A stretch of 64,000 nucleotides of DNA from Arthrobacter psychrochitiniphilus (lineage in GTDB: Bacteria > Actinomycetota > Actinomycetes > Actinomycetales > Micrococcaceae): NCBI RefSeq assembly GCF_003185915.1, contig NZ_QHLZ01000013.1, positions 1 to 64,000 of the forward strand. The letters run 5' to 3'. Position numbers and translations under genes: made by a program. The notes beneath the pieces are model-generated. The model saw nothing but the letters and a program-made list of their open reading frames with translations, ran no database searches and had not been told where the DNA came from. Of this stretch, positions 17,588 to 26,744 are shown in pieces. Numbering within the stretch: the first letter of the stretch is position 1; every line of letters starts with the position of its first letter.

Positions 17588-17766
17588 GAATGAGAAATTG
17601 CGCCGGCACGTAGATGGCCGCGGTCTCTGGCCATTGTCAGCGCGCTGACACAGAGGGAGGCGCGCATGTGATCTGCCATGGCCCAGCCCACGATCATGCG
17701 GGTGCATAGGTCGATGACGGTGGCTAGGTACAGCCATCCCTCCCCGGTCCGCAAGTAGGTAAGGTC
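17588..17766 (-). pseudogene. IS3-family transposase OrfB, middle piece
   Basis: The frame reads [37 protein letters not shown] and ends AGAISHS at the RIT insertion point. This is the first part of the integrase core, with the catalytic Asp in VIDLCTR. The upstream half of OrfB and all of OrfA are missing because the next element starts at 17767. Together with 13823-14137 it is the remaining 40% or so of one IS3 OrfB. Confidence 0.9.
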
Positions 17767-17848
17767 CTATGCCGACCTTTGGATTATGCCGATCTATCCT
17801 GTGCTGTGCAGGGATGGGGCGGTATTGATCTCTAGAAGGTCGGCATAG
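17767..17848. repeat. Terminal repeat of a truncated recombinase element
   Basis: CTATGCCGACCTT (17767-17779) and its exact reverse complement AAGGTCGGCATAG (17836-17848) flank 56 bases. A further TATGCCGATCT lies between them at 17785. The TATGCCGA core also forms the tip of the RIT repeat (ATTATGCCGAGG). It marks the end of the element whose recombinase fragment follows. Confidence 0.65.
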
Positions 17849-17876
17849 TTGGGGCCATGCTTCATACACTAGATGT

Positions 17877-18272
17877 TTGGAGGTGAGGTTCGTGACGAAG
17901 AGATCGTTGACGGCCCGACCGCATGCGGAACCGATTCCATGGGCGCCGGTAGGCCCCTTAGTGCCAGTGGTGCTGGATGAGTGTCGGATATGGATATTTG
18001 GGCAAGGGTATTCGCGAAAATCGGCGGCCAGGGTAGTGAATCTTGCAGCACGTCTGAGCCTGTGGATGCAGGGGGTAGGCGTTGGCGTTGGCGCCATCTA
18101 TGAGGACTTGCTGGCTCGGTTCGTTGCTGCGGAAAACTCACGCGAGTTTGTGTGTGTCACGGTGAAGAGCTCGATGAGTGCAATGCGCAGATTCTTAATT
18201 AATGCCGGCTACCTTACCTTGGCTGTGGCCGATGGTGGCCCGGCCACGCCAGCCCTCCTCCCTCAAGTCATC
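17877..18272 (+). pseudogene. Tyrosine recombinase, N-terminal fragment
   Basis: Open frame with the N-terminal core-binding domain of a tyrosine recombinase: VVLDECRIWIFGQGYSRKSAARVVNLAARLSLWMQ, then AIYEDLLARFVAA and SAMRRFLINAGYL. The homology stops at TPALLPQ near 18270, exactly where the left end of the IS481 element begins. The catalytic domain is therefore absent. TTG 17877 or GTG 17892 could be the original start. It probably belonged to a multi-recombinase element related in its ends to the RIT element, but not the same trio. Confidence 0.7.
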
Positions 18273-19896
18273 GTGGACACACGATCTCATGACATCGGGG
18301 ACGTGGTGTCTCATGACTTCGTGGCCACGAGACTGGCAGGTTGACCTGTCATGGTCGATGGCATGACTAATGCGCTTTCGCCCCGTGTTCGGGCCATAAT
18401 TATCAATTACGACCCCTTGCAGCCTCATGCGCTGCCTGTGACCGAGTTTTGTCGCTCGTTGAAGGTTTCTAGGAGCGTGTTTTACAAGATTCGTGACCGT
18501 TCAGCCAGCGAATCAACGGCCGCACTGCATCCGCGGTCCCGTGCACCGAAACAACCTGCCAGACGGTACGGGCCCGATGTTGTCAACGAGCTGGTGAAGA
18601 TCCGTAAACAGCTCAAACTCAATGGGTGGGACTCCGGGCCCCGAACGCTCTATTACGAGGCTACGACCCAAGGGATCTTCGCTGGCGGGGTGGTGCCTGT
18701 TGGCGGCCATAGTGCGGCTGCTTTCCAGCGTCGGACAGGTCGATTCGGCACCGAGAAAACGCCCGAAGTCTTCCTATATCCCGTTTGCACGATCCTCGGC
18801 GATGGCGATGTGGCAGCTGGACACGTTCGGATACCGCCTCACCAACGGAAAAGTCGTCACCATTTACCAGGTCATTGACGATGCCACCCGCTATGACGTG
18901 GGCACTTGGGCCCATGCCCGGCACGAGAACAGCGCCGACGCGAAACTAGTGCTCGAGCGCGCGATCAAGGAACACGGGGCACCGCTAGAGGTACTCAGTG
19001 ACAACTCTCTGGCATTTAATCAGCTGCGCCAGGGCGGCGTCGGATCCGTGGAGATCTTCCTTGCCTCCCGCGGCACGATGCCGATCAGCGGGCTGCCCGG
19101 CAAGCCAACCACGCAAGGAAAAAATGAGCGCTCGCACCAGACCCTGATCCGTTTCCTTGACGCGAACCAGCCGGCCACACTCGAGCAACTGCGCACGCGC
19201 ATCACCCGCTTCCGGGATCACTACAACAACCGTCGGCCCCACCAGGCCCTGGAGCAAGCGACCCCAACGGGCGGGGTGAAAGCTGCTGGAGCACACACAG
19301 GCAACGGAGCCGATTCCGCTGGTCATCCTCGAAGGCAAGGCGGCCCAATACCGTCAGGTACCCAGGCTGCGCCAAACTGAGCTTGGCCGTCCCTCTTTGA
19401 CGATCAGCAAGGACGGGCAGCTGTTGCCCGAACCGGCCACCACCGCTGCGCAGGAACGACAGGCCGCTGACCAGTTGCTGGTGGAAGTGACCGCAGCGAA
19501 TAGGCAGGTCTACTATCAGGGGTATCATGTGTAGCTGCCGGCGACGTTCGTCGGGCGCCAGTTCTACCGGACCATGACCGATGACGAATTCCTCCTGTCG
19601 GCCCCGGAATCCAGGGAAGTCGTGTTCTCGTTCTCGCTGCCCATGATCGCCCTGCAGATCAGGGGACGGTACGTGGCTTCTTACGCCATCTAAGGCGCCA
19701 GGATATGGAACCCGAGCAAACACTGGGAGCGAAAACTCGCAGAATTCCAGGAGCACTATGCCCAGCGGCAACAACAGCTCCCCGCGGTCTTAGGCGACCG
19801 GTAGGGCTTCCATCAGTGACGCCGGGGCAAGACGGTGGATGTGTACAAACCCATGAGTCCCGGTGTCACCGAAGAGATGAGATCCGGTGTCTACGA
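18272..19896. mobile_element. IS481-family insertion sequence with a degenerate transposase
   Basis: About 1.6 kb bounded by imperfect inverted repeats: GTGGACACACGATCTCAT at 18273-18290 and the reverse complement of GTAGACACCGGATCTCAT at 19877-19894. The left end interrupts the recombinase fragment. It carries one transposase gene with frameshifts and stops. Exact tips and target duplication are not certain. Confidence 0.7.
18351..19804 (+). pseudogene. IS481-family transposase, frameshifted
   Basis: The protein can be followed through three frames. 18351 to about 18700 gives the HTH start (VTEFCRSLKVSRSVFYKIRDR). About 18700-19275 gives the rve core with MAMWQLDTFGYRL, EVLSDNSLAFNQL and GKPTTQGKNERSHQTL (DDE set) and FRDHYNNRRPHQALEQATP. 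From 19280 a third frame gives the C-terminal extension (KLLEHTQATEPIPLVILEGK ... HWERKLAEFQEHYAQRQQ), broken by TAG 19532 and TAA 19691. The final stop is at 19802-19804. It cannot make an active transposase. Confidence 0.9.
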
Positions 19897-21070
19897 AGTG
19901 ACGAGAGTACACACCAACTACGTGGACCAGCAGTACCAAATAGGGCTATCCGCCATCCACGAAGCGCAGTTAGCCGGTTCAGGCGTGGGGGTTGGCATTT
20001 ATCGCGTTGTCGGATATGAGCGGGTCTGATTCTCTGCCAGCGTAGGCGAGGTACCGCGAACAGGCTCGGGGGCCATGCCGAACATCACCAGGTTCGCGGG
20101 CATTGATCTGGACAGTTCTAGGACCTGCGTCTTTCCGCTAGTGCTGAGTGTCACCCCGGATTCGTGAAGGTTGAGGGAGAGAGATCTCCGATGACGTAGC
20201 CCTTCTCCACGACGAACGGATTGCGCAAAGCTTGAACCGGTCGGTACGGTTGGGCGTCAGGTTATAGGGCCTTCAAATCCGCACGACGGTGGATTTGCAG
20301 GCCGATGCACACTGCCTCATTGGGGCGTACCAGTGGTTCGCTTTTCCGGAGTACTTTCCAAGGTGAGACCACGATATCTTCGACCTGCTCGATGTTGATA
20401 GTGGCGGGGCGCTTAGGTGTTCGTCACCACTGAGTCCTTCCAGGTGAGTATTCGACATAGCGTGAGCGCCACTTTGTCTCTGGCGGGGTCGAACACCGGG
20501 CTAAAGCCGCGACGTCCTTGTCTATCATTCTCGGGTACAGGCAAGTATGATCCGTGAACGCAGTGCTGGAGCTTGGAAACACCTGCACAAGTGAGCCCAT
20601 CGGGCAAACTGATCGATACTTCATCGGTGAGGACCAGTTGAACTTTGGGGCGACCGGTGCATGACAGGCATAGAATTTGACACTTGTTCGACGAATTTTT
20701 GACGCCGGAAGCTAGGTGGTGCGCCTTGGGCGAGACTGAGGTTTCGCAGCGGAGGAGCCCGCACTTTGCCTAGAGGAAGACCCTGACGGTGGGCCATTTC
20801 GCATTCGCCGTAGCCAGCGCATGCGTTTGGGTGAGCGTGACGGCCCGCGAACTGCTGCACCGACTTGGCCCGATCTAGGCGCACCGGCCGCCCGCGGGAG
20901 GGAGCTTCGCGAAGTCCGACCAGCCATGGCCAACAGCCACCATACAACACTTTCGACAAGCTGCCAGAAGGAGTCCGGCTTCGACGGCAATGTCTTATTC
21001 TTGAGCCCACGACGGTCCTACCCGCATGGAGGCTGTGTCGTTCAGTGTAGGATCGTGACTTTCAGTGGGA
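19897..21070. other. 1.2-kb stretch with no intact gene
   Basis: No open frame here has recognisable homology. A plus-strand frame ends at about 20029 with HTNYVDQQYQIGLSAIHEAQ. Two short minus-strand stretches look coding by composition: one around 20200-20420 (contains VSPWKVLRKSEPLVRPNEAV and YRPVQALRNPFVVEKG) and one around 20430-20660 (contains SISLPDGLTCAGVSK). They are broken by stops. I read the region as decayed DNA left between the IS nest and wecB copy 3. Confidence 0.5.
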
Positions 21071-22213
21071 CTATCGCTCGAAGTCCGGCAATCGCGCACC
21101 ATGTAAAAGCAACCGCTCAATCGCCGCAACCGTCCTGGCCGCCGCCTTGCCGTCGCCGTACGGGTTCGTAGCCAGTGCCATGGATTCGTAGTGAGTAGGG
21201 TCCTGCATGAGCCTGTCTACTTCCGAAATTATCGCGCCCTCGTCGGTGCCAATGAGTTTAACAGTGCCTGCCAGGACGGCTTCGGGACGCTCAGTGTTTT
21301 CGCGCATGACCAAGACCGGCTTGCCCAGACTGGGGGCCTCTTCCTGCACGCCGCCAGAATCTGTCAGGACAATGTGGGCCATGGAGATCAATCGGGTGAA
21401 TTCGCCGTATGCCAATGGCTCAGTGATAATGACGTTGGACTTGCCCTTGAGTGCGGGGAGGATGGCTTTGCGCACTACCGGATTCTTGTGAGCCGGCAGC
21501 ACGATCATCATGTTGGGATAGGTGTCGGCGATGATTGCCAGTGCACGCCCGACACCCCTCATTGTGCCTCCTTGGTTCTCACGCCGGTGAGTCGTTACCA
21601 ACAGGACTTGTTTATCCGATGCATCGAGTTCTTCGAGGGCAGGATTGGTAAACGGCACCCTTTTATCCACCGTGGTCAGCAGTGCGTCAATCACTGTGTT
21701 TCCTGTGACCACAATGGCAGCCTCATTCACCCCCTCATCCAGCAGATTTTTCCTACTTGTGCTGGTGGGGGCCAGATGCAAGCTGGCGATCTGCGTGGTG
21801 ATTTTCCTGTTGGCTTCTTCGGGGAAAGGAGAGAAAAGATTGTGGCTGCGCAGGCCTGCTTCTACGTGGACAACGGGAATACCCCGGTAAAACGCCGCGA
21901 TGGCAGCAGCAGTCGAGGTTGTAGTGTCTCCTTGAACCACCACGGCATCAGGTGCGTTGGTGGCGAACAACTCATCGAGACGCTTGATGGTCCGCGACAT
22001 GATGCGGGAAAGCGACTGACCGTGCTTGAGGATTTTCAGATCATGGTCAGGTACGATGTCAAACAATTCGTTGACCTGGTCGAGCATTTCCCGGTGCTGC
22101 CCGGTGACCGTCACCACGCAGTCCAGCGTGTCAGAGGCCTTCAGGGCCGCAACAATCGGGGCCATCTTGATGGCTTCCGGGCGGGTGCCGTAAATCGGCA
22201 TGACAACAGGCAA
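21071..22213 (-). CDS. wecB: UDP-N-acetylglucosamine 2-epimerase, copy 3
   Basis: A 380-aa third paralogue with every signature of the family (GTRPEAIKMAP, VVQGDTTTS, HVEAGLRS, PFPEEANR, TTHRRENQG, DSGGVQEEAPSLGKPVLVMR). HAEAGLRS of copies 1 and 2 reads HVEAGLRS here. The start is TTG 22213, behind the same GGGGGAA(A/C) leader as copy 1, and the leader is conserved between the two copies. A DUF218 gene lies 104 bp upstream, as for copy 1. This DUF218-wecB pair therefore looks like a segmental duplication of 7561-5794. The downstream genes of the first locus have no counterpart here. Confidence 0.95.
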   Translation of the reverse strand: MPVVMPIYGTRPEAIKMAPIVAALKASDTLDCVVTVTGQHREMLDQVNELFDIVPDHDLKILKHGQSLSRIMSRTIKRLDELFATNAPDAVVVQGDTTTSTAAAIAAFYRGIPVVHVEAGLRSHNLFSPFPEEANRKITTQIASLHLAPTSTSRKNLLDEGVNEAAIVVTGNTVIDALLTTVDKRVPFTNPALEELDASDKQVLLVTTHRRENQGGTMRGVGRALAIIADTYPNMMIVLPAHKNPVVRKAILPALKGKSNVIITEPLAYGEFTRLISMAHIVLTDSGGVQEEAPSLGKPVLVMRENTERPEAVLAGTVKLIGTDEGAIISEVDRLMQDPTHYESMALATNPYGDGKAAARTVAAIERLLLHGARLPDFER

Positions 22214-22317
22214 AGTTCCCCCAAGGATGAAAATGTGGTTTAGAGGCCATCATATCCGACGTTTGTATTCTTCCAGACGTTTGGCGGCCAGCCTCTCATC
22301 GTTCATCCGCCGTTCAC

Positions 22318-22896
22318 TTACCTAATGGGGGAATCACATTCTGGATTCAAGAATACCGTGAGTAACCCGCCGGTCTCAATGACAAAGCGCCGAAGCCACT
22401 GTGCCGCCGATAGCTCAGGATCTGTGGCCGCCAACTGAACCTTGGAAGGCGTGCATTGGTTCATCAGGCGTTCCGACCGGGCCACGTGGTACTTGGAGGT
22501 CACCACCACAATCGATTTCCAGCCACGTTCGCTCGCCAGAAGTCCAACTGCGTCCGCCTCGCCGCGCGTGTCCATGGGCTCAGGGAGGAAGCATATCACC
22601 GACGGATCCAAAGAATGAGCCTCACAGTAGCTGTCCGCCGAAGCATTTCCCGGAGTGCCGGTGTTGGACAGGACCAAGATCGGGGCACCGAGTTCATTTC
22701 GTAGCTTTAAAGCTTCAGGCAACCGTTCCTTGCTGGCGCCGCCAAGCATAACCACAGCGTCGGCCTTCTTCAGGGGAGGGGTGCGCACGTTGTAGAACAG
22801 CTGGAACGCGAAAAACAGCCATATGATCAGCACTGTCAGCACCGCCAGGGCAACCCGACGTAGAGTGCGGCTGAGTGGTGATTTGGAGGCAGACAT
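22318..22896 (-). CDS. DUF218 (YdcF/SanA-like) membrane protein, copy 2
   Basis: A 192-aa protein with an N-terminal membrane segment (VALAVLTVLIIWLFFAFQLF). The DUF218 motifs parallel copy 1: AVVMLGGASKERLPEAL, LVLSNTGTPGNASAD, MDTRGEADAVGLLASERGW and VVTSKYHVARSERLMNQC. Both copies end in nearly the same peptide (VIETGGLLTVFL.PEC.SPIR). The pair DUF218-wecB is therefore duplicated as a unit. The likely role is at the membrane in surface polymer metabolism, inferred from context. Confidence 0.85.
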   Translation of the reverse strand: MSASKSPLSRTLRRVALAVLTVLIIWLFFAFQLFYNVRTPPLKKADAVVMLGGASKERLPEALKLRNELGAPILVLSNTGTPGNASADSYCEAHSLDPSVICFLPEPMDTRGEADAVGLLASERGWKSIVVVTSKYHVARSERLMNQCTPSKVQLAATDPELSAAQWLRRFVIETGGLLTVFLNPECDSPIR

Positions 22897-23094
22897 CGGC
22901 CCAGTCTAACGGGGGATCATGCCAGTCACGTTTCAATGGCCCCTTCCAACTGTGCGCCCATCGGGTGATCGGTTAGCCCAGAGTGGGAAGTGGAGAGAGC
23001 GCCACAGGACCAGATCGGGATCAGTGTCCTGCCAACCAGGGCCGTGATCACAGATACGCGGCGGTTAGCATAATTGCATGGGTTCATAGGATTT

Positions 23095-23828
23095 GCCGCA
23101 GGTATCAGCCTCGCTCCACCATCTATCACTTGCTGGCAGCGCTGATGGACGACGGTTTTGTGGTGCATCTGTCCGAAGAGCGCAAATATGAGCTGGATGT
23201 GACAGCCCATGAGCTGGGCACGGGCTACACGCGCCAAGTTCCACTTCAGCGTCTGGCACGTTCTCCCCTGGCGCAACTGGTAGGACGGACCAAGCTGACT
23301 GCCCACCTTGCCGTCATGCGCGGACGGCAAGTCAACTTCCTCATTGAAGAGCAGGCTGAACTGCAAAGCGTGCTTGTGACCAAGCCAGGTGTTCGATTAC
23401 CTGCCCATCTCACTGCCAGTGGGCGCGCTATGTTGGCTGCCATGTCCTCGGACCAGCTGGTGGCCCTCTGTTCGGCACCGGAGGCTGTCCTCACCAGATA
23501 TGACACTGATATCCAATCGATGGGTGGGCTCAATGCGCTGCTGAGAAGCATCCGTGAGCGAGTCTTCTTCTGGGAACAGGACGAGGTCACCAATGGTTTC
23601 TCAAGTCTCGCAGTTCCGGTATTTGACCGCAGCGGGGTGTCTACCGCTGGCGTCACTCTCACCGTTGCCAACCGGTCTCGGTTGAGCCCGGCTGAGCTGG
23701 GCAAGAATGCGGCTTCGGGGACAATCCAAGAACTCATCGTGGGTCTGGACGATCTTGCCACCAATTGGTGGCCAGAGGTGAAGCGTTGTGCTGCGGAGAT
23801 CTCGCGACGGCTCCGTCCTAACAGTTGA
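23095..23828 (+). pseudogene. IclR-family regulator lacking its N-terminal HTH
   Basis: From RSTIYHLLAALMDDGFVVH onward this is an IclR regulator. The recognition end of the winged helix is followed by the full ligand-binding domain (LHLAVMRGRQVNFLIEEQ-type block, LPAHLTASGRAMLAAM, GFSSLAVPVFDRSGVSTAGVTLTV). The first half of the HTH is missing. The open frame upstream to GTG 22983 encodes sequence unlike any HTH and follows a compositional break near 23090. It probably no longer binds DNA. The neighbouring glycoside hydrolase pseudogene may have been its target. Confidence 0.7.
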
Positions 23829-23979
23829 ATCCTGATGGGGTTCAGCTTTCACCGCCACGTTTCGGGCAGCGTCAAGGGAGAAGATGGCGTCCAGTACGCA
23901 CCCGCCGCCATCTTCACCTCAGCGGGAGGTGAGATGGCGACTGGCGGGGAAGGCCGGCATCGGACGTTTCTTGATGAGG

Positions 23980-25013
23980 CTAACTGGTCCGCAGCCACAC
24001 CCGCATGGTGACCGGCCCCTGATTGCCCCACTGTTGATACGGGATGAGCGCCACCTGCAGCGACGGTGCCGGTAGCGGCATGCGCGGCATCGCCATAGGG
24101 CCAGGCGGCACGTTCTCCAATGCTCAATTGGCACTGGAGAAGTTGCCGTCCACCTTCAGGGATGGACGCGGTGCCGAGCACCATCACGCAGTCATCCACA
24201 TGTACGCCCGCCGGGAGACTGGAGAACTCCAAGCAGTGCACACGCGGACCCTGCCGCACCGCCAGGAACCACGGATTGTATCGATGCTGGAATCCGCCCG
24301 CTTGCTCTGTTCCTGGGGCTCGGCGGCCTCATCCGGACTGCGCCGGTGCAGCGTGTGGGCGTAGCAGAACGCACGGCTGTCAGGGAAGGACGCCGACGCC
24401 ACAATGTTGTACAGCGTCCGCTCGATCAGATCGGCATAGCCCGCCTTGCCCGTGGCCAGCAGCAGCACTCGACAGTAGAGCATGCGGAAGGCAACCACGG
24501 CATAACTTTCGCAATAGGCTTCGCCCGTGTGACGGGAGCCCAATCCACCGGTGTTGTAGGTGAGTGCCGCCTCCGTATTTTCTTGTTGACGTTCCACGGC
24601 GGCGAGCATCTCTGTCGCTCGTGTATCCAACGCCAGGTCCACTACCGAGGCGGCGCAGTACAGGGCCCGCACGGCATGGCCCACAAGCACGGTGCGCTCG
24701 CGTACCGGCGTACCGGCGTATCGTCGTGGTAGTAGTCCCGGCCGAGCTCTATGTCCGGCAATGTGCGGTGGCCGTGCCGTTCAATGAACGGCTGAGCCTG
24801 GTCCCGGTATTTGTTGTTAGCTGTGGAGCGGGCGAACTCCATGAGTCCCAGTTCAATCTCGGCGTGGCCACAGGACTTTTGCAGGCCATCCGGGCCGAAC
24901 GTCTTGAAGATGTGGTCAGCCACGCGTCGCGCCACAGCTACGAGTTGGTCTTCGCCGTGACGGACGTGAGGATCAACTCCAGCTCAGCACTGGAATATGA
25001 ACGGTTCACGTAG
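23980..25013 (-). pseudogene. GH127 (beta-L-arabinofuranosidase-like, DUF1680) glycoside hydrolase remnant
   Basis: Several minus-strand frames together follow a GH127 enzyme. They read EDQLVAVARRVADHIFKTFGPDG, CGHAEIELGLMEFAR and LPDIELGRDYYHDDTPV (frame ending 24642). GHAVRALYCAASVVDLAL, MLAAVERQQENTEAALTYNTGGLGSR, EAYCESYAVVAF and YADLIERTLYNIVA come next (frame ending 24184), and the true C-terminus LIPYQQWGNQGPVTMRVW with stop at 23980-23982 comes last. The N-terminal third is gone, and frameshifts and internal deletions separate the pieces. It is a clear pseudogene next to a broken regulator, so a carbohydrate-utilisation unit has been lost here. Confidence 0.85.
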
Positions 25014-25332
25014 CATTAGAACCTAAGAAGTTCGTTATTCCCCGAGCCAGAGGGATCCCTGTCCTTGCGGCACTCGACTCTTGAGCCTGCGTTGACGGGA
25101 CCAATACTGGGGCCGTACAGGGCCCAAAAAAGACGCGAGGCCGAGACCAGTCTTAGTGGACTGCGAGCGAGAATTGCGGTTCAGAGACGCCTGTTCCAGC
25201 CGGATACTTCCTGCACGAGCAAGAAGATTTGCAGTGCAGGAGAAAACACAATAAGAGCCCACGGTATGCCGTTCCATACCAGTGTTGCCCTAACATTAGC
25301 GGATAGCAGCGTTGCCTATGAGTCTTCGTCGG
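25014..25332. other. Gap with no recognised feature
   Basis: About 320 bases between the GH127 remnant and the small membrane protein gene. Open frames exist but resemble nothing I know, and no RNA gene or terminator is visible. It probably marks the edge between accessory and backbone DNA. Confidence 0.4.
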
Positions 25333-25524
25333 TTAGCTGGAGAAGAGGGGTGCCAGAGCCAGTGCCAATGCTGCGGCTGCCAGAATCACGACTGCTGACG
25401 CGATGACGGCGAAGACGCGGCGCTTGTTGCGTTCGGAATGATCCACAGCATGGTTCAACCGGCGGAACGACTGCTGGGTAGTGCTGCGACGGCCCGTTGA
25501 GGGGCGTCTTGTTGAACGGGACAT
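25333..25524 (-). CDS. Small membrane protein
   Basis: A 63-aa protein with a basic, Ser/Thr/Arg-rich N-terminus (residues 1-36), then one hydrophobic segment, VFAVIASAVVILAAAALALALAPLF (residues 37-61), which ends the protein. ATG 25524 has no strong ribosome site. It is probably a single-span inner-membrane protein with its N-terminus in the cytoplasm. Nothing more specific can be said. A longer overlapping frame is more hydrophilic and lacks this clean membrane segment. Confidence 0.55.
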   Translation of the reverse strand: MSRSTRRPSTGRRSTTQQSFRRLNHAVDHSERNKRRVFAVIASAVVILAAAALALALAPLFSS

Positions 25525-25763
25525 TGGTCTCCATGAATAGACGGCAAAACGTCCAGGTGCTAATCCGAACAGTATTCCACTCTACGGGAATCTACCCGTG
25601 CACTGGGAAGACGGGCCGTGTAACGGCGGTCTCTCTCGCTAGGCACAGCCTCGGGAGGGCTTGCAAGGTGGGGCGTGGGGGATTGAAAACCCACCGTTGA
25701 CAGGCCCACGGGGCTGTCATAAGTTCAGGACACTGCACACTTGCCGAGCCAAAGGCTTCAATT

Positions 25764-26720
25764 ATGCGTACCCGGACTGCAATCATTGCGCTCACTCTTG
25801 GAGCTATGGCATTTTCCTCACTGACGGCCTGCACTGGCGGGACTGCAGAAAAATCAGGGGGTGGGGGAGAAACGGGCGGAGCTACCATCGGCACTACCCC
25901 AACGAGCCTGGCTGGCACTGAACCTTCAGCCTTTTCAACGCCCCCCGCTGCAACGGCCTCCAGCGCAGTAGATATTCGGAGCGTTGATCTTGCCAACACC
26001 ACGTGGATGTACTCCTTCCTGGGACGTGAACTCCCGTACGAGGTGACGCTGGTCAACGGCGAGGCAACGAAGAATCCCGGGGAGTTTTCCAGCTCTTTCA
26101 AGCTTGGCCAGGTGGTCTATGGCGATGTTGACGGGGATGGTGATGAGGATGCCGTGGCCCAGCTCAACGGTGCGACGCCTGAGGGTGGTAGAGGTTTTTG
26201 GTACATCTGGATCGCTGATGTGTCCGGGGCTGTGCAGCTGAAATATCCCATAGCTGAAACCAGCTGTTACGCGTTAGTCCTGCCGCCGGAGATCACCGAT
26301 GGGGCCATCAATCTGACGGAGTACCTGCACATTCCTGGAGTTGATGACGAGATTCCATGCTCTGAGCCGGGTACGGGTTTGAAGAAACGAACCATTACTG
26401 TCATCACAGATAGCACAGGTTCAACAGATGGCTCCGGACCAGAGATGTGGCCGGTACAGACGGCCCCGGTTGTTGCTTGGGGTGGCATGTGCCCTGGACC
26501 AGCAAATCCTGACGCTACACCAGGTCTAGTCGATCTGTGGGCGAGTCCGTCTAAGACTGCCCAGGTGGCTGCCACTACCGAACAGGACGGCGTAATTTTT
26601 GAGCAAATCGACTCTCCCTTAGTAGAACGTGAGGGATGGAGCCTGGTGGGCTTTAGAATATTCGGTGTCAAATCGGACCTTGGCGGCAAGGATATGGCCT
26701 GCGCTTGGGCGCCCAAGTGA
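25764..26720 (+). CDS. Lipoprotein of unknown function
   Basis: A 318-aa protein with a lipoprotein signal peptide: MRTRTAIIALTLGAMAFSSLTAC, lipobox LTAC with Cys23. A Gly/Thr/Ala-rich linker covers residues 24-75. The soluble domain includes the Asp-rich stretch YGDVDGDGDEDAVAQL (about residues 116-131), which looks like an FG-GAP/dockerin-style calcium-binding loop. Cys pairs later in the chain suggest an extracytoplasmic, disulfide-bonded fold. No enzyme motif is seen. The ATG start is fixed by the signal peptide. It stands alone; the downstream gene is convergent. Confidence 0.8.
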   Translation: MRTRTAIIALTLGAMAFSSLTACTGGTAEKSGGGGETGGATIGTTPTSLAGTEPSAFSTPPAATASSAVDIRSVDLANTTWMYSFLGRELPYEVTLVNGEATKNPGEFSSSFKLGQVVYGDVDGDGDEDAVAQLNGATPEGGRGFWYIWIADVSGAVQLKYPIAETSCYALVLPPEITDGAINLTEYLHIPGVDDEIPCSEPGTGLKKRTITVITDSTGSTDGSGPEMWPVQTAPVVAWGGMCPGPANPDATPGLVDLWASPSKTAQVAATTEQDGVIFEQIDSPLVEREGWSLVGFRIFGVKSDLGGKDMACAWAPK

Positions 26721-26744
26721 CGTGAAGCTTGGCAGGGGATCTAG

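Noticed and set aside
20621..21010. 129-aa minus-strand frame
   Set aside because: No family match, unusual composition and no ribosome site; treated as decayed DNA.
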